Source: CAYRVX01 sp964642165 (GTDB lineage: Bacteria; Planctomycetota; Phycisphaerae; SM23-33). Taken from it: a stretch of 22,632 nt of DNA. A model generated the notes under the pieces. The model had not been told where the DNA came from and searched no databases. It saw only the letters and a list, made by a program, of their open reading frames with translations. The translations under genes were made by a program, and so were the position numbers. Where the stretch lies: the NCBI GenBank assembly GCA_964642165.1, contig CAZXOC010000101.1, positions 1-22,632 of the forward strand, in the 5' to 3' direction. Positions within the stretch are counted from its first letter, which is position 1; each line of letters starts with the position of its first letter. Positions 1 through 8,026 of the stretch are shown piece by piece.

Positions 1-1337
1 AGAAGCTCGACGACTACCTCCTGCTGGGGGAGCTGGCGCTGGACGGGCGCGTGCGTGGCGGGCGCGGGGCGCTGGCCGCCGCGATGCTCGCCGCCCAGCA
101 GGAGCGCCGCGGGATCATCGTGCCGGCGGACAACGCGGCGGAGGCGGCGGTCGTCGAGGGGGTGGACGTGATCGGCGTGCGCTTCCTGTCCGACGCGGTG
201 GGCTTCCTGACCGACGAGTTGCCCATCGAGCCGCACGTGGTGGACCTGGACGAGGTGTTCGCCGTCGCGAGCAAGTACGACGTGGACTTCTCCGACGTTC
301 GCGGGCAGGAGTCGGCGAAGCGCGCGCTGACCGTCGCGTCGGCGGGGCACCACAACATCCTGATGATCGGCCCGCCGGGCAGCGGCAAGACGATGCTGGC
401 CAAGCGCATCCCCACCGTCCTGCCACCGCTGTCGCCGGAAGAGAGCCTGGAGACGACGCGGATCTACTCGTCGCGCGGGCTGCTGTCGGCGGGGCAGAGC
501 CTGATGGCCGTCCGCCCGGTGCGGACGCCGCACCACTCCACCAGCTCGGCGGCGCTGATCGGCGGCGGGGCGATCCCCCAGCCGGGCGAGGTCTCGCTGG
601 CCCACCACGGCGTGCTGTTCCTGGACGAGTTCCCCGAGTTCACCCGCAGCACGCTGGAGATGATCCGCCAGCCGCTCGAGGACGGCTGCGTGACCATCCC
701 GCGGGTGCACAGCACGCTGAAGTTCCCCGCGCAGATCATGCTGGTGGCGGCGATGAACCCCTGCCCGTGCGGGTACCTGACGGACCCGAAGCGCCAGTGC
801 AAGTGCACGCCGCACCAGATCGAGCGGTACCTGTCGCGCGTGAGCGGCCCGCTGATCGACCGGATCGACATTCACATCGAGGTCCCGCCCGTGCCGTGGC
901 GCCAGCTCCGCGGGCAGCGCGAGGGCACCGACTCCGCCGCCATGCGCGAGCAGGTGATCCGCGCCCGCGAGGCCCAGCGCCGGCGCTTCGCGCGCGGAAG
1001 GAGCCGGGCCTCGGGAACCGAGCACCGGGCGCCCCAGGCCGACGGCCTGTTCGCCGAAACGCCCACGTCCGCGGCCGCGGGGGATCCGCAATCGCGTCCG
1101 TCGACGACGACGAACGCGACGATGACCCCGCGCCAGGTTCGCCGGTACTGCAAGCTCGACCAGGCCGGCGAGGTCCTGCTCAAGCAGGCCATGATGGAGC
1201 TGGGCCTCAGCGCCCGCGCCCACGACAAGGTCCTGCGCATCAGCCGGACTATCGCGGACCTGGAAGGCGCCGAGAGCATCCAGGCCCACCACCTCGCCGA
1301 GGCCATCCAGTACCGTCGCCTGGACCGCAAGATGTGA
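1..1337 (+). CDS. comM: ComM/YifB-type Mg-chelatase-like AAA+ ATPase, 5' truncated by window edge
   Basis: The reading frame is open from base 3, so the gene begins outside the window; the GTG at 51 lies inside a conserved stretch (LLGELALDGRVRGGRG) and is not the start. Visible parts are the end of the N-terminal ChlI-like domain, a Walker A GPPGSGKT at 369-392, a Walker B region VLFLDEF near 612-632, the family signature AAMNPCPCGY near 750-780, and the C-terminal Mg-chelatase domain ending in a TGA at 1335. The ComM/YifB family forms hexameric ATPases; ComM promotes branch migration during natural transformation, while in many bacteria the role is unproven. Between the ATPase and C-terminal domains (about 990-1125) lies a low-complexity Ala/Ser/Thr/Arg-rich insert of about 40 residues that looks like a linker. 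The gene is convergent with the next one, 96 bases away. Confidence 0.93.
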   Translation, partial: KLDDYLLLGELALDGRVRGGRGALAAAMLAAQQERRGIIVPADNAAEAAVVEGVDVIGVRFLSDAVGFLTDELPIEPHVVDLDEVFAVASKYDVDFSDVRGQESAKRALTVASAGHHNILMIGPPGSGKTMLAKRIPTVLPPLSPEESLETTRIYSSRGLLSAGQSLMAVRPVRTPHHSTSSAALIGGGAIPQPGEVSLAHHGVLFLDEFPEFTRSTLEMIRQPLEDGCVTIPRVHSTLKFPAQIMLVAAMNPCPCGYLTDPKRQCKCTPHQIERYLSRVSGPLIDRIDIHIEVPPVPWRQLRGQREGTDSAAMREQVIRAREAQRRRFARGRSRASGTEHRAPQADGLFAETPTSAAAGDPQSRPSTTTNATMTPRQVRRYCKLDQAGEVLLKQAMMELGLSARAHDKVLRISRTIADLEGAESIQAHHLAEAIQYRRLDRKM

Positions 1338-1433
1338 GGCCGTCCCCGCGAACAACCTGGTCGGCCTTGTGGCGAAGGGGCCTGCGGCAGGGCGCCATCG
1401 GGGGCTCGCCGCGGCTTCGGGCGACGGGTGCGA

Positions 1434-2774
1434 TCAGCACCAGTTCATGTCGTCGCGCGGGGCGAGGCGCCGCATGAAGAAGCTCTTGTCGGCGGCCTCG
1501 TCGTTGGTGATCTTCATGTTCTTCGCGTCCCACAGCAGCGTCTTGCCCGGGTGCATCAGGGCGACGTCGCCCAGGACGATGAACTCGCTGAGCGGGCCGG
1601 CGTAGTCGAAGGACGACATGGCGGTGTCCCGGCCCTTGCAGGCGAGTGTCCAGTTCTCGTAGTGGCTCTTGCCCTTGCAGCGGAAGGCCTTTCGCGGCGG
1701 GCGGGGGGTTTCCTTCATGGCGGCCTCGGGGATGATCCGCGCGCCCTGGCTGTGGGAGCCGGCCATGATGGACGCATTCTCGCCGATCAGGACCGAGCCG
1801 CTGGTGATGCCCCGGCGGCTCTTCTCGAGGTGCTTGGGGCGCGGGAAGTCGATGCCGGGCCCGAGGAAGTACTTCAGCGTGACGGGGGGCTTCTTGCCCC
1901 GCGCGGCGAACTCCCACGTGATCACGCCGGCTCGCGGCAGCGACCCGGGCATGGCCGGAATCGGGACCTCGGCCCGGACGCTGAGGGGGGCGCGGATGTC
2001 CAGCGCGTAGTAGGCCGGGTCGAAGATGTGGGCGGCCATGTCGCCGACCGCGCCGCTGAAGTGGCTGTAGCGGATCCACTCGCGGTTCATGTAGCTCGTG
2101 CGGAAGGGGATCTTCTCGGCCCGGTTGAGGTAGAGGTCCCACGCGAGCGTCTTGGGCGGCGTGGAGGGCGGCGCCAGCGGCTTGTCGATCCAGTAGTTCT
2201 TGCGGGAGTAGGCGTGCACCTCGCGGATCGGGCCGATCGTCTCGGCCAGGCCCCAGTCCCGCAGCATCGCCGAGCTGTTGCCCGAGTGCCCCTGATGCCC
2301 CATCTGGGTCACCACCTTGGGATGCTCCTTCGCCAGAGCGGTCAAGAGGCGGACCTCGTTGACGGTGTGGCAGAGCGGCTTCTGGACGTACACGTGTTTT
2401 CCCCGCTTGATGAAGTAGGCGGCGATGGCGTAGTGGGCGTGCTCGGGCGTGGAGATGGAGACGGCGTCGAAGTCCCTGCCGATCTTGTCGAACATGACGC
2501 GGTAGTCGGTCCACAGCTTGACCGAGTGCAGGTGCTTGTGTCGGGCGAAGCGCTTCTTGTGCCACGCCTCGTCCACGTCGCACCGGGCCACGATCTTGCC
2601 GAACCGGCTCAGCGAGGCCGCGTCGTTGGACCCCATCCCCCCCACGCCGATGCAGGCGATGTTCAGCGTGTCGCTGGGGGCCGGGCCGGCCCGGAGGATC
2701 CGGAACGGTGCGACTCCGGCGGCGGTGGCGGCCAGGGCACCCTTGAGGACGTCGCGGCGTTGGACGGACTTCAT
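1434..2774 (-). CDS. Gfo/Idh/MocA family oxidoreductase with Tat signal
   Basis: This 446-residue NAD(P)-dependent oxidoreductase is probably exported folded. The N-terminus has a twin-arginine motif (RRDVLKG, residues 6-12) followed by an Ala-rich hydrophobic stretch to about residue 30. The Rossmann fold shows GVGGMG (43-48), an acidic beta-2 end (D66/D68) and STPEHAH (108-114). The usual family EKP triad reads QKP (131-133), and a GDMAAH motif (244-249) begins the C-terminal dehydrogenase/substrate domain. Planctomycetes carry many such paralogues, commonly linked to sugar or glycoside oxidation, but the substrate here cannot be read from sequence. The ATG at 2774 has only a weak AAGG upstream, yet it is fixed by the Tat motif. 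It is divergent from the spermidine-synthase-like gene and has its own promoter candidate at 2874-2901. Confidence 0.92.
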   Translation of the reverse strand: MKSVQRRDVLKGALAATAAGVAPFRILRAGPAPSDTLNIACIGVGGMGSNDAASLSRFGKIVARCDVDEAWHKKRFARHKHLHSVKLWTDYRVMFDKIGRDFDAVSISTPEHAHYAIAAYFIKRGKHVYVQKPLCHTVNEVRLLTALAKEHPKVVTQMGHQGHSGNSSAMLRDWGLAETIGPIREVHAYSRKNYWIDKPLAPPSTPPKTLAWDLYLNRAEKIPFRTSYMNREWIRYSHFSGAVGDMAAHIFDPAYYALDIRAPLSVRAEVPIPAMPGSLPRAGVITWEFAARGKKPPVTLKYFLGPGIDFPRPKHLEKSRRGITSGSVLIGENASIMAGSHSQGARIIPEAAMKETPRPPRKAFRCKGKSHYENWTLACKGRDTAMSSFDYAGPLSEFIVLGDVALMHPGKTLLWDAKNMKITNDEAADKSFFMRRLAPRDDMNWC

Positions 2775-2873
2775 AGTACGTACCTTGTTCGAAGTAGCGG
2801 GACGGCACGGCCCTCGCTGGCCGAGATCTCCCGGCTGGCATCCGGCCGACGACCGCCGTCGGCCTCTGGGACG

Positions 2874-2901
2874 ATTCTACGACCGATCGCGAGATCGGCA
2901 A
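2874..2901 (-). promoter_or_regulatory. Sigma70-type promoter of the Gfo/Idh gene with palindrome in the spacer
   Basis: Read on the minus strand, a -35 box TTGCCG (2901-2896) is followed after 16 bases by a -10 box TAGAAT (2879-2874). This predicts a transcript start near 2867 and a leader of about 93 bases before the ATG at 2774. The spacer and the edge of the -35 box contain a perfect inverted repeat, CCGATC-4-GATCGG (2883-2898), placed where a repressor would block polymerase. Box matches are 4/6 and 5/6. This is by-eye evidence only. Confidence 0.45.
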
Positions 2902-2933
2902 GCACTTCCTGCATCCGGCGGCGGCAAACGCGC

Positions 2934-2961
2934 TTGCGGCGGGCGGCAGGCGGGATAGGAT
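2934..2961 (+). promoter_or_regulatory. Weak promoter candidate for the spermidine-synthase-like gene
   Basis: TTGCGG (2934-2939), a 16-base spacer and TAGGAT (2956-2961) lie about 100 bases before the ATG at 3064, back to back with the opposite promoter. Matches to consensus are only 3/6 and 4/6. Nothing else gene-like is visible in the 289-base divergent region 2775-3063. Confidence 0.25.
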
Positions 2962-3063
2962 CTTCGGGCAGGCCCCCGGCGGACGCGGGCAAAGGCGGCC
3001 GGCGAGGCGAGTCGCAGGAGCGGCAGCCAGTAGAACAGCACACTCAGGCGGAGCGGCCCTTGG

Positions 3064-5496
3064 ATGTCTGAGGCCATGGCCCAAGGCCCGGCGGCGGGTG
3101 GCAGGACCTACGTCGGCCTGTTCCTGACGACGCTGGCCACCTTGATGTACGAGATCCTCCTCACGCGGATCTTCAGCGTGACGATGTGGTACCACTTCTC
3201 CTTCGTCGCCATCTCCGTGGCGATGTTCGGCATGACCGCGGGAGCGATCGTCGTGTATCTGCTTCCCCGAAGGTTCCGGCGCGAGCGAGTGAAGGCGGAC
3301 CTCGCGTGGAGCTCCGTGGCGTTCGCGATCGCCGTGGTGGGCAGCTTCGTGGCTCACCTGTTCCTCCATCCCGCCTACGAGCTGACCGCAGCCGGGATCG
3401 CCTCGGTCGTCCTGTTCTACACGATGGCCGCCGCGCCGTTCGTCTTCAGCGGGATCTGCGTCTGCCTGGCCCTGACGCGGTTCCCCGGACAGGTGGGACG
3501 CCTGTATGCCGCCGATCTCGCCGGAGCGGCGGCGGGGTGCGTGCTGCTCGTCTGCGTGATGAAGATCACCGACGGCCCGACCACCGTGTTCGTGGTGTCC
3601 CTCCTTGCCGCCCTGGCCGGGGTCCTGTTCGCGGCACGCCTGCCCGGCTCGAAGGTGAAGTGGGCTGCGGCCCTGTGGTGCCTCGCCGCGGGGGGCTTTG
3701 CCGTCGCCAACACCGTCCTCGCCCACCGGCAGCAATCGCTGATACGACTGCGGTGGGTCAAGGGGAAGGTCGAGCACCGACCGCTGTACGAGACGTGGAA
3801 CTGTTTCTCCCGGATCACGGTCACCGGCACCACGGAAGAGCTTCGCCGGCCGTTCGGATGGGGGCTGAGCTCCCGCTATCCGCGCAGCGCGAACGTGCGG
3901 ATGATGTGGCTCGTGATCGACGCCGGGGCGGGTACGGTTCTCACGGGGTACGACGGCGACACGGCCGAGCTGGGGTACCTGAAGCACGACGTGGTCAACC
4001 TGGCGCACTGGCTGAGGAAGGACGCCGACACGCTGGTCGTCGGGTCCGGCGGCGGCAGGGACATTCTCTCGGCGTTGGTGTTCGGGCAGAGGTCGGTCGT
4101 GGGCGTGGAGATCAACGAGGACATCCTCGACGCGGTCAACGGGCGGTTCGGCGAGTACACGGGGCACCTCGACCGCGATCCCCGCGTCACGTTCGTCAAC
4201 GACGAGGCCCGGAGCTTCATCGCCCGCCAGGCCGAGCCGCTGGACATCATCCAGATCTCCCTGATCGACACGTGGGCGGCCACCGCCGCCGGGGCCTTCG
4301 TGCTGACGGAGAACTCGCTCTACACCGTCGAGGCGTGGGAGACGTTCCTGCGGCGCCTGCGCCCGAAGGGCATCCTCACCGTGTCTCGGTGGTACCGGTC
4401 CGATCGGCCGGGAGAGGCCCTGCGGATCGTGGCGCTGGGGGCGTCATCCCTGAAACGGATCGGCGTCGCCAATCCCCGCGATCACATCCTCCTCGTACGG
4501 AACGTGCTCGACAAGGAGGACGACGAGAACCCGCACGGCATCGGGACCCTCCTCGTCAGCCCCACGCCGTTCGCTCCCGAGGAGCTGGCGACCGTCCGGG
4601 GCCTGTGCGAGAGGATGCGGTTCGAGGTCGTCGTCGGCCCGGGATCGGCCATGGCCCCGAACTTCTCGGCGCTGGCCTCCGGCCGCGACGCCGGGGGCGT
4701 CTCCGACCGGCTGGGGCTGAACGTCGCCGCGCCGACGGACGACGCCCCGTTCTTCTTCAACCAACTGCGGTGGAGGGATCTGCTCGGCCGGGACGCGTGG
4801 CGGCGAGCCGCGGCGCACGCGAATCTCCAGGCCGTCACCGTGCTCGGCACGCTGCTGGTGACGGTGGGGATCCTGACGGTCCTGTGCCTGATCGTGCCCC
4901 TGCTCTCGAGGGCCGACAGGGGCGCCCTGAAGGGCTCCTGCCCGCTGCTCGTCTTCTTCGCCGGCATCGGGATGGGCTTCATGCTGGTGGAGGTATCCCA
5001 GATGCAGAGGCTGATCGTGCTGCTCGGGCATCCCACGTATGGGCTTTCGGTGGTGCTGCTGGCGCTGCTGCTGTCGGCCGGTGTGGGCAGCTACTCGACG
5101 CGGTGGGCCCCGCGTGCGGCGCCCCTGCGGCTGCTGGGGCTCCTGGGGGTCCTCGTGGCGTTCGGAATGCTGACGCCGTCGATCATCCAGCAGTTCCGCG
5201 CCTCGGTGACGCCGGTGCGGATCGCGGCCGCCGTCGGCGTGCTGCTGCCCCTCGGGCTGTTCATGGGGATGGCGTTTCCCATGGGCATGAAGCTCGCATC
5301 CGCGAGGTCGCCGGCTCTGACGCCGTGGCTGTGGGGCGTCAACGGCGCGACGTCCGTGTGCGCATCGGTGCTGGCGGTGGTCATCGCGTTGGGCTTCGGC
5401 ATCTCGCGGGCCTTCTGGGCGGGCGCGGCGTGCTACGCGCTGGCCGCGGCGGCCTTCCTCTGGGCGTCGCGCCGACGGGCGGCGGGAGCGGCCTGA
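3064..5496 (+). CDS. Membrane-embedded spermidine-synthase-like protein
   Basis: This 810-residue protein has three parts. Residues about 17-221 hold roughly seven membrane segments. Residues about 300-530 form a cytosolic Rossmann-type methyltransferase/spermidine-synthase fold with a nucleotide-binding loop VVGSGGGRD and acidic beta-2 end VVGVEINED. Residues about 590-800 hold six or more further membrane segments, including WGVNGATSVCASVLA, a pattern I associate with fused spermidine-synthase-like membrane proteins. The usual spermidine synthase signatures are altered: GGGDG reads GSGGGRD, and the Asp-rich catalytic strand reads SLIDTWAATAAGAF. Aminopropyl transfer is therefore doubtful, and some other activity on a lipid or small metabolite is possible. 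The ATG at 3064 follows GGCGGAG at a long spacing; the in-frame ATG at 3076 is an alternative. Downstream lie 182 non-coding bases. Confidence 0.88.
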   Translation: MSEAMAQGPAAGGRTYVGLFLTTLATLMYEILLTRIFSVTMWYHFSFVAISVAMFGMTAGAIVVYLLPRRFRRERVKADLAWSSVAFAIAVVGSFVAHLFLHPAYELTAAGIASVVLFYTMAAAPFVFSGICVCLALTRFPGQVGRLYAADLAGAAAGCVLLVCVMKITDGPTTVFVVSLLAALAGVLFAARLPGSKVKWAAALWCLAAGGFAVANTVLAHRQQSLIRLRWVKGKVEHRPLYETWNCFSRITVTGTTEELRRPFGWGLSSRYPRSANVRMMWLVIDAGAGTVLTGYDGDTAELGYLKHDVVNLAHWLRKDADTLVVGSGGGRDILSALVFGQRSVVGVEINEDILDAVNGRFGEYTGHLDRDPRVTFVNDEARSFIARQAEPLDIIQISLIDTWAATAAGAFVLTENSLYTVEAWETFLRRLRPKGILTVSRWYRSDRPGEALRIVALGASSLKRIGVANPRDHILLVRNVLDKEDDENPHGIGTLLVSPTPFAPEELATVRGLCERMRFEVVVGPGSAMAPNFSALASGRDAGGVSDRLGLNVAAPTDDAPFFFNQLRWRDLLGRDAWRRAAAHANLQAVTVLGTLLVTVGILTVLCLIVPLLSRADRGALKGSCPLLVFFAGIGMGFMLVEVSQMQRLIVLLGHPTYGLSVVLLALLLSAGVGSYSTRWAPRAAPLRLLGLLGVLVAFGMLTPSIIQQFRASVTPVRIAAAVGVLLPLGLFMGMAFPMGMKLASARSPALTPWLWGVNGATSVCASVLAVVIALGFGISRAFWAGAACYALAAAAFLWASRRRAAGAA

Positions 5497-5524
5497 TTCG
5501 GATCCCGGCGTGTGCCCCCGTCCC

Positions 5525-5554
5525 GATCGCGCCCGGGGGGGGGCGCAAGCGATC
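5525..5554 (+). terminator. Possible stem-loop after the spermidine-synthase-like gene
   Basis: An outer GATCGC/GCGATC stem (5525-5530 with 5549-5554) encloses an inner GCCC/GGGC pairing around a run of G. It starts 29 bases after the stop codon at 5494-5496. No U-tract follows, so it could be a Rho-type end, a 3' stabiliser, or nothing. Confidence 0.25.
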
Positions 5555-5662
5555 CCGCCCCCGTCCGCCTTTCCCGGCCCGTGCACGTCTTCCGGCGGCG
5601 ATGTGCATTAACCTGGATTGCCTCCCCGGGTTGGCCGAAAGAACCTATGGACACACGGGAAA

Positions 5663-5668
5663 AGGAGG
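5663..5668 (+). promoter_or_regulatory. Strong ribosome binding site deciding the start at 5679
   Basis: AGGAGG, within AAAGGAGGAG (5661-5670), is followed by a 10-base gap to the ATG at 5679. The frame is open far upstream (to 3186), overlapping the previous gene, but this site and the signal peptide that follows fix the true start. Confidence 0.8.
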
Positions 5669-5678
5669 AGTTCGGCCG

Positions 5679-7124
5679 ATGAGAACGACAATGGCCGTCG
5701 GCTGTGCGGCAGCGGCTTCGGTGCTGATCCTCAGCGGCGCCGCCCGGGGAGCGGACCCGCCCCGCATCGAGGGCTGGGAGCAGGCCCAGAAGCAGTTCGT
5801 GGCCTGGCAGGGGCGGATGCTCCAGCGCCGCCGCCAGCCCACCGAGCAGATGAAGCGGATCTTCTACCGGAAGACCGTGGTGCCCCCGCCGGCGCCGGCT
5901 GCGGGCGCCGGGCGCGGCGGCATCTGGGACAAGATCAAGTACCACACGCGGTTCGACTACAGCATCTTCGACCCGATGGGACTCGCCCCCGGCATGCCCG
6001 ACCTGGGCGTGGGCATGGGCGACCCCAAGGTGACCGTGAGCCTGAAGGTCCACGCGAAGGTGCTGCGGTTCACCGGGGTTGATCACGACCTCTGTCTCCT
6101 GGCGATCGGCCCCGACAGCAGCGCGGCGTTCGGGGACACGAAGACCGCCCTGAAGGTCGGGCTGCTGGGCGCGCCCGTGCCTCGGACCGGCATGGAAGCG
6201 GAGGCCGCCTGGACGTTCCTGATGACCGGCCACGGGCTCCGCTCCGCCGGGGGAGGCGCGAAGCTCGGGGCGAGCTACGGCGTGGTCTCCGGCAGCGTCG
6301 GCCTGACCTCGGCTGGGGAGGTGCAGATGGGCGCCGGCGTCGGGCGCAAGCTCATCCCCGAGAAGTTCGCCAACGCCGCCGCGGCCGAGTTCCAGGTCGT
6401 AGGCGAGCTGACCGTGCCCGTGGTGGTGGAAGACATCCAGTGGTGCAGCAAGCACGGCCTCTCGCAGGTGGCGAGCAACGCGGCGGTCAGGATCACCCGC
6501 ATGCTCTCGCAGCGGATGCCGTGCCCGTACTGCAAGCAGCTTGGGGAGGCGACCTGCCAGCAGTGCGCCAACCGCCGGACGCTCACGTGCCCCAACTGCT
6601 CGGGCCGCCGGAAGGTCAAGTGCACCCGGTGCAGAAACGGCAGGATCAGTTGCCCCACCACGCAGTCCTGCCCGACCTGCAGCGGCTGGGGTCGCCTGCG
6701 CTGCGGGGCCTGCTCCGGGACGGGCAGGATCGAGGTCCGCAGGCGGTACACCCGGCAGGAGACGCGCACCTACCGCGTTCCCTACCAGGCCGGCTTCGAC
6801 AGCAACGGCAACGCGATCGTCCGGTACCGAACGGAGTACAAGACGGTCAACGTCCCGTACTGGGTGACCGAATCGAACCTGTGCTCGTCCTGCGGCGGGA
6901 CGGGATGGGCCGGAACGTGCGGAACCTGCCGCGGCAGCGGTAAGGTCACCTGCCGGCGCTGCGGCGGCCGGGGGTGGTACACCTGCCCGTCCTGCCGGGG
7001 AACCGGCGAGGTGGCCTGCCCGCGGTGTGACGGCACGGGCCGGATCACCTGCCCGACCTGCGGCGGGCGGAAGATCACCTGCCCTCTCTGTAAGGGCAAG
7101 AGGAAGGTTGGGCTGGGGACATGA
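5679..7124 (+). CDS. Exported protein with 13 CxxC motifs in an 11-residue ladder, no J domain
   Basis: This 481-residue protein begins with a signal peptide (MRTTMAVGCA start, hydrophobic to about residue 20, cleavage near ARGA). Residues 25-280 form a domain I do not recognise, with a Gly-rich stretch near 190-225. The C-terminal half resembles the CxxCxGxG zinc region of DnaJ, but there is no HPD/J domain and the protein should leave the cytosol. CxxC pairs start at 282, 293, 304, 315, 331 and 342 (first cluster) and at 402, 414, 425, 436, 447, 458 and 469 (second cluster), with a lone C325 where one pair is broken. A segment of about 50 residues rich in Arg, Tyr and Thr (351-400) separates the clusters. 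No motif is followed by His, so these are not haem sites; zinc is the likely ligand, by inference. The TGA overlaps the next gene's ATG. The function is unknown. Confidence 0.85.
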   Translation: MRTTMAVGCAAAASVLILSGAARGADPPRIEGWEQAQKQFVAWQGRMLQRRRQPTEQMKRIFYRKTVVPPPAPAAGAGRGGIWDKIKYHTRFDYSIFDPMGLAPGMPDLGVGMGDPKVTVSLKVHAKVLRFTGVDHDLCLLAIGPDSSAAFGDTKTALKVGLLGAPVPRTGMEAEAAWTFLMTGHGLRSAGGGAKLGASYGVVSGSVGLTSAGEVQMGAGVGRKLIPEKFANAAAAEFQVVGELTVPVVVEDIQWCSKHGLSQVASNAAVRITRMLSQRMPCPYCKQLGEATCQQCANRRTLTCPNCSGRRKVKCTRCRNGRISCPTTQSCPTCSGWGRLRCGACSGTGRIEVRRRYTRQETRTYRVPYQAGFDSNGNAIVRYRTEYKTVNVPYWVTESNLCSSCGGTGWAGTCGTCRGSGKVTCRRCGGRGWYTCPSCRGTGEVACPRCDGTGRITCPTCGGRKITCPLCKGKRKVGLGT

Positions 7125-7984
7125 AGCGAATCGCTTGCCTGCTCGTCGCCTGTACGTCGCTGGCCGGGTGCCGGCAAAGCCAGGCGCGGATCTGCCTCAC
7201 CGAGCCCCAGGCGCGGAAGCTGAACCTCCGGTTCACCGACGCGCTGGCCGCCGACTCCCGGCAGAACGTCTTCCTGCTGACGGGCGGCAACATCGTGCGC
7301 TACGGCCCCCGCGAGCACGAGATCGAGGAGCTGCTTCGCGAAAGCCGCCGGGACCTGGTCGACGTGGCCGTCGCTCCGGAGGACGTGCTGCTGGCCCTCG
7401 GCCGCGACGCCCTCTACGCGGTCTTCGCCGGCGAGCTGGTCGAGCTGCTGAAGCTGCCCGGCCAGGGGCTGAAGGTGTCGTGCCACGGGGATCACGTCTA
7501 CGTGCTCGTGCGGACCCGCGCCGGCCGGCAGGGGCTGCTCCGCTACGACTTCGCCAGGAAGCACGTCGAGCCGCTCCTGGTCACGCCGGAGCAAATCTCC
7601 GCCGTCTGCGCCGTGCCCGGGGGGTGCCTGGTGGCCGCGGGCGGATCGCTCTACAAGCTCTTCGTCCCCGAGGCGTCCGCGGCCGGGGCCGCCAGGGAGG
7701 TCCACCGCGTCCTCCTGCTGGCGACGGCCGGCAAAGCGATCGTCTCGGTGGCGGCCGATCCCCGGCACGCGATGGTGTACTTCGCCGGCCCCAACATGAC
7801 CTACGCGTGGGCGAAGCGGCGGGCCGTCCCGCTGTTCCCCATGGGGGGGCAGGTCCGGTACCACCGGGGCGTGCTGGCGATCGCCTCGCCCGGCCTGCGT
7901 CAGGTGGTGCAGCTCACCGAGCCGGCCGCCCGGGCCGACCGGATGCTCCGCGACGCCCCGCCGGCCGTGCTGCCGCCGTCGTGA
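7121..7984 (+). CDS. Lipoprotein coupled to the CxxC protein, possibly beta-propeller-like
   Basis: This 287-residue protein starts with a short Lys-Arg n-region, a hydrophobic stretch and a lipobox LAGC, so Cys17 should be lipidated; Arg at +2 suggests the outer membrane under the Escherichia coli rule. The mature part alternates short hydrophobic strands with turns (for example NVFLLTGGNIVRYGP, DVLLALGRDALYAVF, GCLVAAGGSLYKLF), suggesting a beta-propeller-like fold with about five or six blades. That is inference, and I recognise no named family. The ATG overlaps the preceding stop as ATGA, a 4-base overlap typical of translational coupling, with AGGAAGG further upstream (7101-7107). The two genes are thus very likely made together, and the products may interact at the envelope. 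Only 42 bases separate it from the convergent prepilin gene. Confidence 0.82.
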   Translation: MKRIACLLVACTSLAGCRQSQARICLTEPQARKLNLRFTDALAADSRQNVFLLTGGNIVRYGPREHEIEELLRESRRDLVDVAVAPEDVLLALGRDALYAVFAGELVELLKLPGQGLKVSCHGDHVYVLVRTRAGRQGLLRYDFARKHVEPLLVTPEQISAVCAVPGGCLVAAGGSLYKLFVPEASAAGAAREVHRVLLLATAGKAIVSVAADPRHAMVYFAGPNMTYAWAKRRAVPLFPMGGQVRYHRGVLAIASPGLRQVVQLTEPAARADRMLRDAPPAVLPPS

Positions 7985-8026
7985 CCGGGTGAGAAAGGCA
8001 GGACCACGTCGCCGGGGCGGGGCGGC

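Noticed and set aside
1249..4167. 972-codon minus-strand frame spanning three genes
   Set aside because: It is low-complexity, crosses an intergenic region and overlaps real genes on both strands in other frames.
3186..5678. In-frame upstream extension of the CxxC protein
   Set aside because: This part overlaps the membrane protein in another frame and is Arg/Gly-rich; the AGGAGG site and signal peptide place the start at 5679.
6519..7104. Multihaem cytochrome interpretation of the CxxC motifs
   Set aside because: None of the 13 motifs is followed by His, which c-type haem attachment needs.
6519..7104. Calling the CxxC protein DnaJ
   Set aside because: There is no J domain or HPD motif; it has a signal peptide, and the motif number and spacing differ.
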